Assembly: GCF_035046485.1 (NCBI RefSeq)
Contig: NC_085137.1
Coordinates: 254,656,733-254,720,732 of the forward strand
DNA from: Aedes albopictus
Lineage: Eukaryota; Arthropoda; Insecta; Diptera; Culicidae
Direction: 5' to 3'
DNA: 64,000 nt
Made by a program: the position numbers and the translations under genes
The notes under the pieces: generated by a model
Told to the model about the DNA's origin: nothing
The model's input: the letters and a program-made list of their open reading frames with translations, nothing else
The model's database searches: none
Part shown: in pieces, positions 54,998-64,000 of the stretch
Layout: the number at the start of each line of letters is the position of its first letter
Numbering within the stretch: the first letter of the stretch is position 1

Positions 54998-57900
54998 ATG
55001 CCAGAGACAGACCGTTTCGATTGTAAGATCTGCCGAAGGTCGAACAACGTTGATGATATGGTGTTCTGCGCTGTATGTGAACATTGGTTTCACTACCGGT
55101 GTGTGGGCGTGACGTCAACCGTGGCCAACGAAAGCTGGATGTGTGCAGGATGTTCAGCTCTACCATCATCAACTCGGATCGGCGATCCGGGAGCAAACGA
55201 AGCCGGAGCGGCTGCATCCGGCGACAATGTGGCAGGTGTTTCTATAGTCACAACAGCGGCTACACCATCACCTTCGGTAAGCGTATCATTTCCTATGGCA
55301 CCTTTAGCGACTGGCCTACCAGCAACAACGACGTTTTCCTTCGCGACACTGGCTACCCCTCCTGGGATGATACCGGCTGTTACGGGCGGCCTTTGTGGTT
55401 GGCCACCAGCAACGTCGGCTGCTGCAATAGGTGTAATTAGTTCTGGTCAGGATGTACTAACAGAGCAGGCACGAGCAAGCCTGCAGTGGATTCAGGATCA
55501 TCGGAGGATGCTCGAGCAACAAATGGAGGAAAATAACAAGTGTGAAATGGAAAGAAGGAAAGCGATGCTGGGAGAGATCACGAACAACGCCATGCGGGAA
55601 GTGCTCTATAATAGCTCGATGCCAAACAGTTTCAATATGCAATCTGTTGGGAACTGTGGAGGAGGGGATTGGCTGGGAAGGATGATCAGCGAGATGGAGA
55701 GTCTCTCGATCGGCCCAGCGGGCGCGATGGTGAACGCAACTACCTCGGCCACATCGGTCTCCAACAATAGCTCCACTCCAACATCAGCGAGCTTCGCCAA
55801 CCGAAACATGTTTGATCCATCATCGTCGTCGATACTTCTCGGAGAGTTGAACAGTTCGGCGGTTCCTCCCGGAGCGATTCCACCAATCCAATCTACTACG
55901 CGGACACCTCCACCTTTGTCCAGTTATCCGCAGTTCGAAATGGTCCACTCCCGTCACCCGACTCTTATTCCACCTAGCACTTTTCCGCTATGTACTCGTG
56001 TGCCAACAATGTCGAGCGTAGGGAATTCCGCTTTAACGAGCGTAGTATCGGCTTGTCCCACTGTACCGACTGCAGCGATTCCCCATACACAACCTTTCGT
56101 GGGATCGCCACCGAACCCAATCGCTCCCAGAATTGAAGCTATACCGTTTTCTCAACCTTCGTTAAGAACCTATGCTGGAGTTAATCCAAGCCCGCCCTCT
56201 CCGTCACAGTATCAGATGGGCCCAACGCAACAGCAGCTTTTGGCGAGACAGGTCATGCCAAAAGAACTTCCACCGTTTCGCGGAGATCCGGAGGATTGGC
56301 CACTCTTTTATACTGCTTACGTCAACTCGACGAACGCGTGCGGCTATTCTGATGTAGAGAATTTGGCCCGACTACAAAGAGCACTACAAGGAAAAGCGTT
56401 CGACGCGGTGAAGAGCCGCCTGCTCCTTCCGTCATGCGTACCTCAGGTTCTGTCCACCCTGTACATGTTGTACGGAAGGCCAGAGCTGATTATCCAGACG
56501 CTGCTGGACAAGGTTCGAGAGACTCCAGCACCGAGAACAGATAGGCTGGAAACACTGATTTCATTTGGAATGGCGGTCCAGAGTTTGTGTGACCACATCG
56601 AAGCCACAGGACAAATAGCACACCTCTACAACCCAGTTTTGCTGCGGGAATTAGTCGACAAAATTCCGGCACAACAACGTTTGAATTGGGCGCTATACAA
56701 ACAACAGTTCGCCGCTGTCGATTTGCGAACATTCGCAGGCTACATGTCGATGCTGGTAGCAGCTGCCTCCGACGTTACGATTACCACGGACAGCAAGCAG
56801 TCACGTGGAGGTCGTGGGGATCGTGCCAGAGAGAAGAACTTTCTCAATGCTCATTCCACCTGCGAACCGCCCTGTAAAGACTACGAACAAGAAGATGCAG
56901 CGTACAAGAAGGAAAACAGGGAGATTCTATGCTTGGCGTGCAACCGAAGCGGCCATAAGTTGAAAGACTGTGCTTCGTTTAAGGATTGGAACCCTGATAA
57001 CCGCTGGAAGACAGTACTAGAACATCACCTCTGCCGAACATGTCTAGGGAAACATGGGCGGCGTCCTTGCAAGCTGCAAACTCGTTGTGGAGTGGGAGAG
57101 TGTCAACAACGTCACCATCAATTGCTACACGCTGGAGCACCGAAGCAATCCACAAATAAGGAGCCCCAGGAGTCTACAGAGCTGGGTGAGGGTTCTGGAA
57201 AAGGGCTGAACGCGCACCATACTACTAAAAAATCGACACTTTTCCGAATTCTCCCAGTAAATCTGTTCTGGAATGGAAAATCCGTAGAAACGTTCGCTTT
57301 TCTGGATGATGGTTCGGATATGACTTTGATCGAGCAGTCGATTGCTGAACGCTTGGGGATTGACGATGGTGAACCACTCCCCCTCTGCCTGTCATGGACC
57401 AGCAATGTAACTCGTCAAGAACCAAAGTCACAAAGAATTCGCCTGGAGATCTCCGGAAAGGGGAAACACGAACGATTCACTCTCGATGATACAAGAACGG
57501 TAGCGAGCCTCAACCTTCCGAAGCAAATGCTGAATTATGGTGATTTGGCCAGGCAATACCCATATCTTCGAGGTTTACCTGTTTGCAGCTACGAATCTGC
57601 TACACCAGGTATCCTGATCGGATCAAATAATGCCAGCTTGATTGCGACACTAAAACTGCGCGAAGGGAAGTTAGGCGATCCGTTGGCCAGCAAAACTAGG
57701 CTCGGTTGGTCGATCTATGGGTACACAGCGAAGGAATGTAAAGCGCACAACTTCATGCTGCACGTATGCGAATGTCGACAAGAATGCCCAGGGGACCAAG
57801 AATTACACGACCTCGTCAAGCGGCATTTCGCGATCGAAAGTGTGGGCGTTTCAGCGGACAAGGGACCGGAACCAGAAGAGGACAATCGTGCCCGCCGGAT

Positions 57901-60900
57901 TCTCGAAGAAACAACTAAGCGTATTTCGAATAGATACGAGACGGGGCTGTTGTGGCGACATGATCGTGTAATATTCCCCAATAGCTTTCCAATGGCCATG
58001 CGTCGTTTAGAATGTTTCGAGCGAAGATTGGGACGAGACAGCGAACTGCAGGCGAGCGTGCGACGGCAAATCGATGAGTACCTGGAGAACAACTACATTC
58101 ACGAGTTGACGGCGCGGGAAATCGAGGTCGCGGATCCTGAGCGTGTATGGTACTTACCATTGGGCGCGGTAAAAAACCCGAAGAAGCCGAATAAGATCAG
58201 ACTTGTTTGGGATGCTGCGGCAAAAGTCGGGAATGTTTCCTTGAACAGCATGCTCCTCAAGGGTCCGGATTTGTTGACGCCTTTGTCTTCGGTGCTTTGT
58301 GGTTTTCGAGAGCGCCGTATTGCAGTGTGCGGTGACCTCAAGCAAATGTTTCACCAATTTAGGATTCGCCAACAGGACGTGCACAGTCAACGGTTTCTGT
58401 ATATAGAAGATCCCTCACAACCGGTCAAGATATTTGTACTCGACGTTGGTAGCTTTGGCGCTACCTGCTCCCCTTGCCAAGCTCAATATATCAAGAACAT
58501 GAACGCTAAACAATACGAAACCGATTTCCCTGAGGCTACGAAGGCTATTCTAAAAAAGCACTATGTCGACGATTACCTCGACAGTTTCGACACGGAAGCG
58601 GAGGCAATCAAGGTCACACTCGGAGTGAAGGAAGTTCACGCACGCGGAGGATTCGAGATCAGAAATTGGCACTCAAATTCGAATGTGCTTTTGCAACGGG
58701 TCGGGGAACCCAAACAAGTACGTACAACGCCTATCAGTATCGACGCAGGAGGCGAAGCGGAACGAGTTTTGGGGCTCCTATGGTTACCAGAAGAGGACGT
58801 TCTCGCCTTTGCCACCGGACTGCCATTGGACGAGATTACGCCAACAAAACGGAATATTCTACGTAGCGTCATGAGTCTATTCGACTCTCAAGGCATCCTA
58901 TCCCATATCACAATCCAGGGAAGGATGATTATTCAGGACACCTGGCGTAATCAAATGCAGTGGGATGACGTTGTCGACGAGAACATCTGCGCCCGTTGGA
59001 TTCGATGGACCAAGCTAATCAGGAAGGTTGGTCAGATGAAACTCAGCAGGGCCTACTTTCCGCAATTTTCCACCAACGAGATCGGATCGGTTGATCTACA
59101 CATCTTTGCAGACGCCAGTGAGGAAGCGTATGCTTGCACGGCCTACTTTCGGGTCGTGATCAATGGAATGGTACACGTGGCACTCGTGATGGCGAAAGCA
59201 AAGGTAGCACCGCTAAAATCATTGTCGGTACCCCGTCTGGAGCTTATGGGTGCATTGTTGGGAGCAAGGCTGGCAAAGGCAGTTGAGGAGTATCACTCAT
59301 TCCCGATTCGTCGCCGAGTATTGTGGACAGATTCGAAAACAACGTTGGCCTGGATTCAATCGCATCACCGACGATATCGACAATTTGTTGCATTTCGAGT
59401 GGGGGAAATTCTTAACAAAACCGAGGCCAGCGAGTGGAAGTATGTTCCCACACAGCAGAACCCTGCCGACGAAGCAACCAAATGGGGAAAAGGGCCCAGT
59501 ACGGATGTCACATCCCGTTGGTTTCGCGGACCCGAATTCCTCTACAGAGATGAAACGGAATGGCCAGAACAGAATTCTACGGAGATGGTGGCGACAGAAG
59601 AAGAATTGCGTCCCTGTTTGGTGCATCAACAGTTCATCGAGGATGTCTACCAGATCAGTAATTTCTCCAAATGGAGTCGTCTGTTGCGAACAGTCGCATA
59701 TGTACATCGTTACGCTGACAACTGCTACCGAAAAAGCAAAAAACAACCACCAGTTGGCGGATCGCTAACACAAGAAGAGTTCCTGAAAGCGGAGAACCAT
59801 CTTTGGCGTGTGGTGCAATCAGCATCGTATCCGGCAGAGGTAGCTGTTTTGAAGCTGGGAAGGACACATTCGAAAAAAGTTATCGGGAAGACCAGTCCAA
59901 TTTACAAGTTGTCGCCGTTTTTGGACCAGAACGGCGTGATGCGGGTCGACAGCCGTATCGGAGCCGTCCCGTACGTGACATATGATTTTAAGTTTCCAAT
60001 CATCTTGCCCCGCCACCATCACCTCACGAAGCTGATCGTTGATTGGTACCACTGTCGATATTTACACGCTAACCATGCCACGGTACACAATGAAGTTCGG
60101 CAGAGGTTTCACGTCTCCCATCTTCGCGTTGTAATACGGCAAGTGGTGAAGGAATGTTTGACCTGTACGATTGCCAAAGCACTACCAACAACACCTAGGA
60201 TGGCTCCGTTGCCAGAATCACGTCTCGCAGCCATGGAGCGGCCTTTCTCCTATGTCGGCCTAGATTATTTTGGACCAATTCCGGTTCGAGTCGGTCGCAG
60301 CTGTGTCAAACGTTGGGTCGCACTCTTTACGTGCCTCACAGTGAGGGCCATACACCTGGAGGTCGTCCATTCCCTGTCGACAGAGTCATGTAAAATGGCG
60401 GTTCGAAGATTCGTAGCTCGACGCGGATCGCCCACCGAAATTCGATCGGATAACGGTACAAATTTTCAAGGGGCCAGCAGGGAGCTGCGGAAAGAGATAG
60501 GATCGATCGGTCGAAAGCTAGCAGAGACCTTCACTAACTCAAACACCAGGTGGATATTCAACCCACCTTCAGCGCCACACTTTGGCGGCTCATGGGAGCG
60601 CCTTGTACGATCCGTCAAGGCAGCGCTCGGAACACTGTGTACCGAGCGGAATCCAGATGATGAAACCTTGTTGACGGTCGTTGTGGAAGCGGAATCTATA
60701 ATAAACTCCAGACCGCTTACAACCATCCCATTGGAAAATGAAAACCAGGATGCATTGACTCCAAATCACTTCATCCTCCTAAGTTCCAGTGGAATCCTTC
60801 AGCCACCTACAACACTGGCGGAGCCTACCAAGGCTAGTCGTACAAACTGGAACCTGGCCAGACAGCTTGTAGACCAGTTCTGGCGTCGTTGGATAACCGA

Positions 60901-61273
60901 ATATCTTCCGACAATCGCCAACAGGACTAAATGGTTCGGCGAGACAAGAAACATCAAGGAAAATGATCTGGTTCTAGTCGTCAACGAAGGTCAACGCAAT
61001 GGTTGGATAAGAGGTCGCGTTCTGTCAGTGATGCCGGGAAAGGATGGTCGAATTCGTCAGGCTCTGGTCCAGACTACAGGAGGAGTTCTTCGCCGACCGG
61101 TATCTAAGCTTGCAGTGCTCCAGGTATTAGCTGATGGTAACGCAAAACCAGTTGGTGAAGCGGGAGTCCGTTACGGGTCGGGGGATGTTGCCAACACTGG
61201 CAGCACTGGCGATGAAGGCCAGCTCGAAGTCCCTCGTCCTATCACAGCGAATGACAGTGTGAATGTCAACTGA
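54998..61273 (+). CDS. BEL/Pao Gag-Pol polyprotein with N-terminal PHD finger, 2091 aa
   Basis: The ATG at 54998 lies 38 bases after the 5' LTR. Domains by rough residue: PHD-type finger 8-53 (CKICRR, CAVCEHWFHYRC, WMCAGC); Ser/Thr/Pro-rich linker with a short coiled coil ~165-200; Gag core (DUF1759 type) 423-595 from LPPFRGDPEDWPLFY; zinc knuckles 644-711 (CLACNRSGHKLKDC, CRTCLGKHGRRPC). Then protease ~766 (FLDDGSDMTLI), reverse transcriptase ~1065-1200 (CGDLKQMFHQF, HYVDDYLDSF), RNase H-like ~1366-1470 (IFADASEEAYACTAYFR, LWTDSKTTLAWI), integrase zinc domain ~1689-1725 and integrase core ~1750-1870 (GLDYFGPIP, IRSDNGTNFQG, GGSWERLVRS, the D-D-E triad). A DUF5641-like end follows. It stops within the 3' LTR (88 bases overlap). 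No frameshift or stop separates Gag from Pol. Confidence 0.95.
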   Translation: MPETDRFDCKICRRSNNVDDMVFCAVCEHWFHYRCVGVTSTVANESWMCAGCSALPSSTRIGDPGANEAGAAASGDNVAGVSIVTTAATPSPSVSVSFPMAPLATGLPATTTFSFATLATPPGMIPAVTGGLCGWPPATSAAAIGVISSGQDVLTEQARASLQWIQDHRRMLEQQMEENNKCEMERRKAMLGEITNNAMREVLYNSSMPNSFNMQSVGNCGGGDWLGRMISEMESLSIGPAGAMVNATTSATSVSNNSSTPTSASFANRNMFDPSSSSILLGELNSSAVPPGAIPPIQSTTRTPPPLSSYPQFEMVHSRHPTLIPPSTFPLCTRVPTMSSVGNSALTSVVSACPTVPTAAIPHTQPFVGSPPNPIAPRIEAIPFSQPSLRTYAGVNPSPPSPSQYQMGPTQQQLLARQVMPKELPPFRGDPEDWPLFYTAYVNSTNACGYSDVENLARLQRALQGKAFDAVKSRLLLPSCVPQVLSTLYMLYGRPELIIQTLLDKVRETPAPRTDRLETLISFGMAVQSLCDHIEATGQIAHLYNPVLLRELVDKIPAQQRLNWALYKQQFAAVDLRTFAGYMSMLVAAASDVTITTDSKQSRGGRGDRAREKNFLNAHSTCEPPCKDYEQEDAAYKKENREILCLACNRSGHKLKDCASFKDWNPDNRWKTVLEHHLCRTCLGKHGRRPCKLQTRCGVGECQQRHHQLLHAGAPKQSTNKEPQESTELGEGSGKGLNAHHTTKKSTLFRILPVNLFWNGKSVETFAFLDDGSDMTLIEQSIAERLGIDDGEPLPLCLSWTSNVTRQEPKSQRIRLEISGKGKHERFTLDDTRTVASLNLPKQMLNYGDLARQYPYLRGLPVCSYESATPGILIGSNNASLIATLKLREGKLGDPLASKTRLGWSIYGYTAKECKAHNFMLHVCECRQECPGDQELHDLVKRHFAIESVGVSADKGPEPEEDNRARRILEETTKRISNRYETGLLWRHDRVIFPNSFPMAMRRLECFERRLGRDSELQASVRRQIDEYLENNYIHELTAREIEVADPERVWYLPLGAVKNPKKPNKIRLVWDAAAKVGNVSLNSMLLKGPDLLTPLSSVLCGFRERRIAVCGDLKQMFHQFRIRQQDVHSQRFLYIEDPSQPVKIFVLDVGSFGATCSPCQAQYIKNMNAKQYETDFPEATKAILKKHYVDDYLDSFDTEAEAIKVTLGVKEVHARGGFEIRNWHSNSNVLLQRVGEPKQVRTTPISIDAGGEAERVLGLLWLPEEDVLAFATGLPLDEITPTKRNILRSVMSLFDSQGILSHITIQGRMIIQDTWRNQMQWDDVVDENICARWIRWTKLIRKVGQMKLSRAYFPQFSTNEIGSVDLHIFADASEEAYACTAYFRVVINGMVHVALVMAKAKVAPLKSLSVPRLELMGALLGARLAKAVEEYHSFPIRRRVLWTDSKTTLAWIQSHHRRYRQFVAFRVGEILNKTEASEWKYVPTQQNPADEATKWGKGPSTDVTSRWFRGPEFLYRDETEWPEQNSTEMVATEEELRPCLVHQQFIEDVYQISNFSKWSRLLRTVAYVHRYADNCYRKSKKQPPVGGSLTQEEFLKAENHLWRVVQSASYPAEVAVLKLGRTHSKKVIGKTSPIYKLSPFLDQNGVMRVDSRIGAVPYVTYDFKFPIILPRHHHLTKLIVDWYHCRYLHANHATVHNEVRQRFHVSHLRVVIRQVVKECLTCTIAKALPTTPRMAPLPESRLAAMERPFSYVGLDYFGPIPVRVGRSCVKRWVALFTCLTVRAIHLEVVHSLSTESCKMAVRRFVARRGSPTEIRSDNGTNFQGASRELRKEIGSIGRKLAETFTNSNTRWIFNPPSAPHFGGSWERLVRSVKAALGTLCTERNPDDETLLTVVVEAESIINSRPLTTIPLENENQDALTPNHFILLSSSGILQPPTTLAEPTKASRTNWNLARQLVDQFWRRWITEYLPTIANRTKWFGETRNIKENDLVLVVNEGQRNGWIRGRVLSVMPGKDGRIRQALVQTTGGVLRRPVSKLAVLQVLADGNAKPVGEAGVRYGSGDVANTGSTGDEGQLEVPRPITANDSVNVN

Positions 61274-61741
61274 TGAGCACTAAGAGGATAGTGGGGGAAA
61301 GAAGCTGTCATTGCAGGTGTTTTCGATGGAACAAGGATCGGTAGAGCAAAACTATTTGCGAAGCAAACGTGGTCAAAATTAAAATTGTATGAATTATTGC
61401 TATTTATTGTACCTTCAGTGGAATTCATTGCGTAGGTGAGAGGTAGAATTTGTTTAGTAGAGAGCTTTTACCTACAAGCGTAAGTTTTGATGTTTATCCC
61501 CTGAATAACTAATCCTAATAGTGGAATTGGAATTATAGGTTACCCTACCTACAGCTATAAACCCACGAAGGGTCAAAATCGTTATTTTTGTTGGATTTAT
61601 TCCTTGAATTAGGCGACTGAATTGTAAGTACCCACATAATTAGCCAAGATAAAGCGAGCATTAATAAAAATTTATTTAGCTTTAAGATATCGCACCAGAA
61701 AACCGGCGTATCTCTAAAGAGGTCCGAAAGAAGATCCAACA
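61186..61741 (+). repeat. 3' LTR of BEL element B
   Basis: Same 556-bp sequence as 54404-54959. The first 88 bases encode the polyprotein C-terminus. Confidence 0.95.
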
Positions 61742-62308
61742 GCGATGTTGTCGTGCTTACGGAAGCTGATAGAGAAGATGATTCTCCATCGACCCATGGG
61801 TTGAATCGAACGGCCTTCTTTCAGATACTCAATTCGGTTTCCGCAGAGGCAAGGGAACGAGCGATTGTCTGGCTCTACTTTCTACCGAAATTCAACTGGC
61901 CTACGCTCAAAAAGAACAAATGGGCTCAGTATTTAATGTGTCGGCTTATGTCCAATCACTACTTTCTGGGCTCTCATTTCTATCGAATAGGGCTCACAGA
62001 TAGCAATCGTTGTAGCTGTGGTGCAGGCTGTCAAGATAACAACCATGTTGTGTGGGAATGTCCCGAATACGGTATCCAGATCCGATTTATGTGCATCCCT
62101 CAGGGTCCGAGGGAAACCAGAAAAGGAAGACATTAGAGATGTGTTGGGTAAACTTGATTTTGGATATATGAAGCTTGAAGCAAGATCTTCGTTTGATATC
62201 CCAGTCTTGTTGCTCCACTTGTCCACCTCGTGTCCCTTCGAAAATCGTCTGTATCGTTACAGGTTGTTTGCCCGAGCAGGGAATGAGAACAAACCTATAG
62301 CAAATTGA
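61742..62308 (+). pseudogene. I-like LINE (C), C-terminal remnant
   Basis: The first ~50 bases continue the RT motif broken by the BEL element (MLSCLRKLIEKM). An abrupt jump then leads to the C-terminal region with CSCGAGCQDNNHVVWECPEY, the terminal Cys/His cluster of I-like ORF2. The RT core and RNase H are deleted between them. Confidence 0.7.
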
Positions 62309-64000
62309 TAACTCATTTTGTTACTGATAACAAAATGAAATCAAAACAAGTTTTCGTTCCGAATTGTTTTTATTTAATATCAAATTAAGATATCATTTTG
62401 TTATCATTTCAAAAACTCAATGTTAACCAGATTTGATTTCAAAAATCAAAAATAGGTTTAATATGCTTTATTAACATTAATTATATTCACAAAATGTTTG
62501 TTAAATCTACCTGAGTATTGTACTTCCATAATGACACAAAATTTGCAATTGCTGATTCTGGGTAATGGTCATGCTATTGATTTAAATTGGTTTAATAAGT
62601 CTTTTTAGAATAACTGGTAATTATCGGCAGTGTTGTTCTCTTCGTTAGGCGGGGTTTTTCATCGGCCAAATTGCCTGAAACTTGGTCGTGTAGCTCAGCT
62701 TGGTTGGGAAAGATTAGATTTGAGGTCAACGTTGAATTCAATAGGTTTCAAAAAGCCTTCCATAACGAAGAGAATGAAACTGCCCAGAATACAAAAGTTT
62801 CCCTATATTAATTATTTCAATCTAAGAAATTTGAACTACAGGGTGATTATTTCTCCAATTCTATATATTTTTTTAAACTGCACCATTCGCACTTTCGTAA
62901 GAGAATAATGAGAGTTCCACAGTATAAACTGTTTCAGAAATTACAAATACACTTTGTTCTTTAAATAAAATGAACTGTTCTGATAATTTCAACAAACTTC
63001 TTTCAGAACACAGCATATCGTGATCCACATTTTTGTATACCCTTTCAATTGTCATGATTTTTAAAAGAACAGTTGAATTCTCTAACAATTAACTAAATTC
63101 TCCATATTCCCATTTGCACAAAGGTGCTTTTTTAAAAGATTTTATCTAACTTTTTATCATATTCGTTTTCTCAACAAGTTGTCAAAGAAATGCCTTTAAC
63201 CTGGGAGAAATCGATAGTCATTTGCACAACTTTTTTCTTATTTTTTAAGGTTTTCACCGAAACATAAGAACTACCACACAGTTTCTTAGCTTTCCTGAAC
63301 ACATCTAATTTCAACTAATTTATTTTTTCAGCTCATTTGATCCTACAGATGGCAAAGCTTGTCATACCATAAAAACGAGCGCAGTAAGCAGTAAATAAGA
63401 CATTCGTTTGCTTAACGTTTGTTGCTACATGTGTTGTTGAGAAATTTGAAACAACAATTGTTGCATTTAAAAGGCTCGTAATGATGGTTCTTGATCAAAT
63501 ATTCTAGCAAAAATTGTTTTATCCAATCGAGAAATATATTTTCTTATCGAAACTGTAACTTTCATTGTGTTTGGAAATAGAATATTTTATTTGTGAGTTT
63601 TCATCAACAAAATTGGTATTATTTGCTTCATTAGAATGTATACTATAAGAGCTAGAAGAAACTTTTTTGGATATTGTGCTCAAATTGAAATGGCATCCAA
63701 TCGTTAGTGTATTTATAATTTATGAAACAGTCTATACTCAAAATTTTCTCATACTTTAGGTCGTTTGACATAAAGTCATTTGGCATAAAATTCATTAAGC
63801 ATTATAGCCGATTGGCATATTGTTCATTTGGCATAATTCTAACTTAAAGACAAATGAAGTTGGATATGGCCAACCGAAGTAATCCGCGGTCATTCTACTG
63901 TCAAAGGTCACATATTTTACCTTAATAAAGTTTTTTCGCGTGAAAAAGGATTCATTGTAGCTCCGTACCAAAATCCCGAGATGTTTGATACAGTTTTGAA
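62309..64000. other. Gene-free end of the window
   Basis: AT-rich. No AMBRA1 exon could be recognised. Inverted ATCATTTTGTTA / TAACAAAATGA motifs at about 62290-62410 suggest a small palindromic element. 63758-63840 holds repeated TCATTTGGCATAA units, which look like one end of a MITE cut by the window edge and are related in style to 11067-11130. Confidence 0.35.

Larger units (their letters stand above)
54404..61741 (+). mobile_element. Complete BEL/Pao LTR retrotransposon B, 7338 bp
   Basis: LTRs 54404-54959 and 61186-61741 are both 556 bp and read the same throughout. The 5-bp target GCGAT is duplicated (54399-54403, 61742-61746). The internal region is a single ORF for Gag-Pol. A purine-rich tract (GGGTCGGGGGA) precedes the 3' LTR. 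Equal LTRs and an open polyprotein mean very recent insertion and possible activity. No envelope-like ORF. Confidence 0.95.
49240..62308 (+). mobile_element. I-like LINE (C), split by a second LINE and a BEL element
   Basis: Fragments in order: ORF1 (49280-50019), start of ORF2 (50040-50109), endonuclease and start of RT (52721-54403), and a short RT piece plus C-terminal Cys/His end (61742-62308). The first break is LINE B with its 12-bp duplication. The second is BEL element B with its 5-bp duplication. The RT catalytic core and RNase H are missing because of an older internal deletion near 61792. It lies downstream of AMBRA1 exon 6, probably in its intron. Confidence 0.75.

Noticed and set aside
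59250..59768. 172-codon plus-strand ORF in another frame of the BEL polyprotein
   Set aside because: Shadow of the RNase H-integrase coding region, and it lacks any domain.

Overview
The window is nuclear DNA of an animal with compact spliced genes buried in transposable elements. It is most probably an Aedes-type mosquito. The reasons are LOA/Lian-like and I-like LINEs with RNase H, BEL/Pao and copia LTR elements, tRNA-derived SINEs, and dozens of short palindromic MITEs with TA, TTA or 8-bp target duplications. The species call is inference.

Host genes. (1) 459-2167, plus: a four-exon acidic, basic-patch protein of 321 aa that I cannot name. (2) 3965-5772, minus: a two-exon ZAD plus C2H2 zinc-finger transcription factor, 575 aa. 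(3) 20984-23468, plus: SDA1/SDAD1, a 60S pre-ribosome factor, 3 exons, 753 aa. (4) 29291-44196, minus: RNF10, a RING E3 ligase, 6 exons, 770 aa, whose 10.9-kb first intron is almost entirely transposons. (5) 47717-49214, plus: the first six exons of an AMBRA1-like WD40 autophagy gene. The rest of this gene must lie beyond a 13-kb nested retrotransposon block or outside the window. RNF10 and AMBRA1 are divergent, and the DNA between them is a cluster of at least eight MITEs.

Mobile DNA. 6353-16305 is a nested stack: a short MITE holds a second long-TIR element, which holds a BEL/Pao element (gag-protease only, 5-bp TSD). One LTR of that BEL element holds a 2.7-kb TA-flanked element. The long-TIR element also holds a 2.4-kb hAT-like element that carries a broken fragment of the host METTL14 gene. 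23735-28773 is mostly MITEs and a 2.65-kb Harbinger-like element. 35485-43076 is a LOA-like LINE flanked by 419-bp direct repeats, into which three MITEs and a copia deletion derivative have inserted. 49240-62308 is an I-like LINE broken first by a second, 5'-truncated I-like LINE (12-bp TSD) and then by a complete BEL/Pao element (54404-61741). The BEL element has equal-length LTRs that read the same and one open 2091-aa Gag-Pol. Both BEL families encode an N-terminal PHD-type zinc finger in Gag, which is the most interesting protein feature here.

All exon boundaries were read from GT/AG sites and reading-frame continuity. No alignment or database search was possible.
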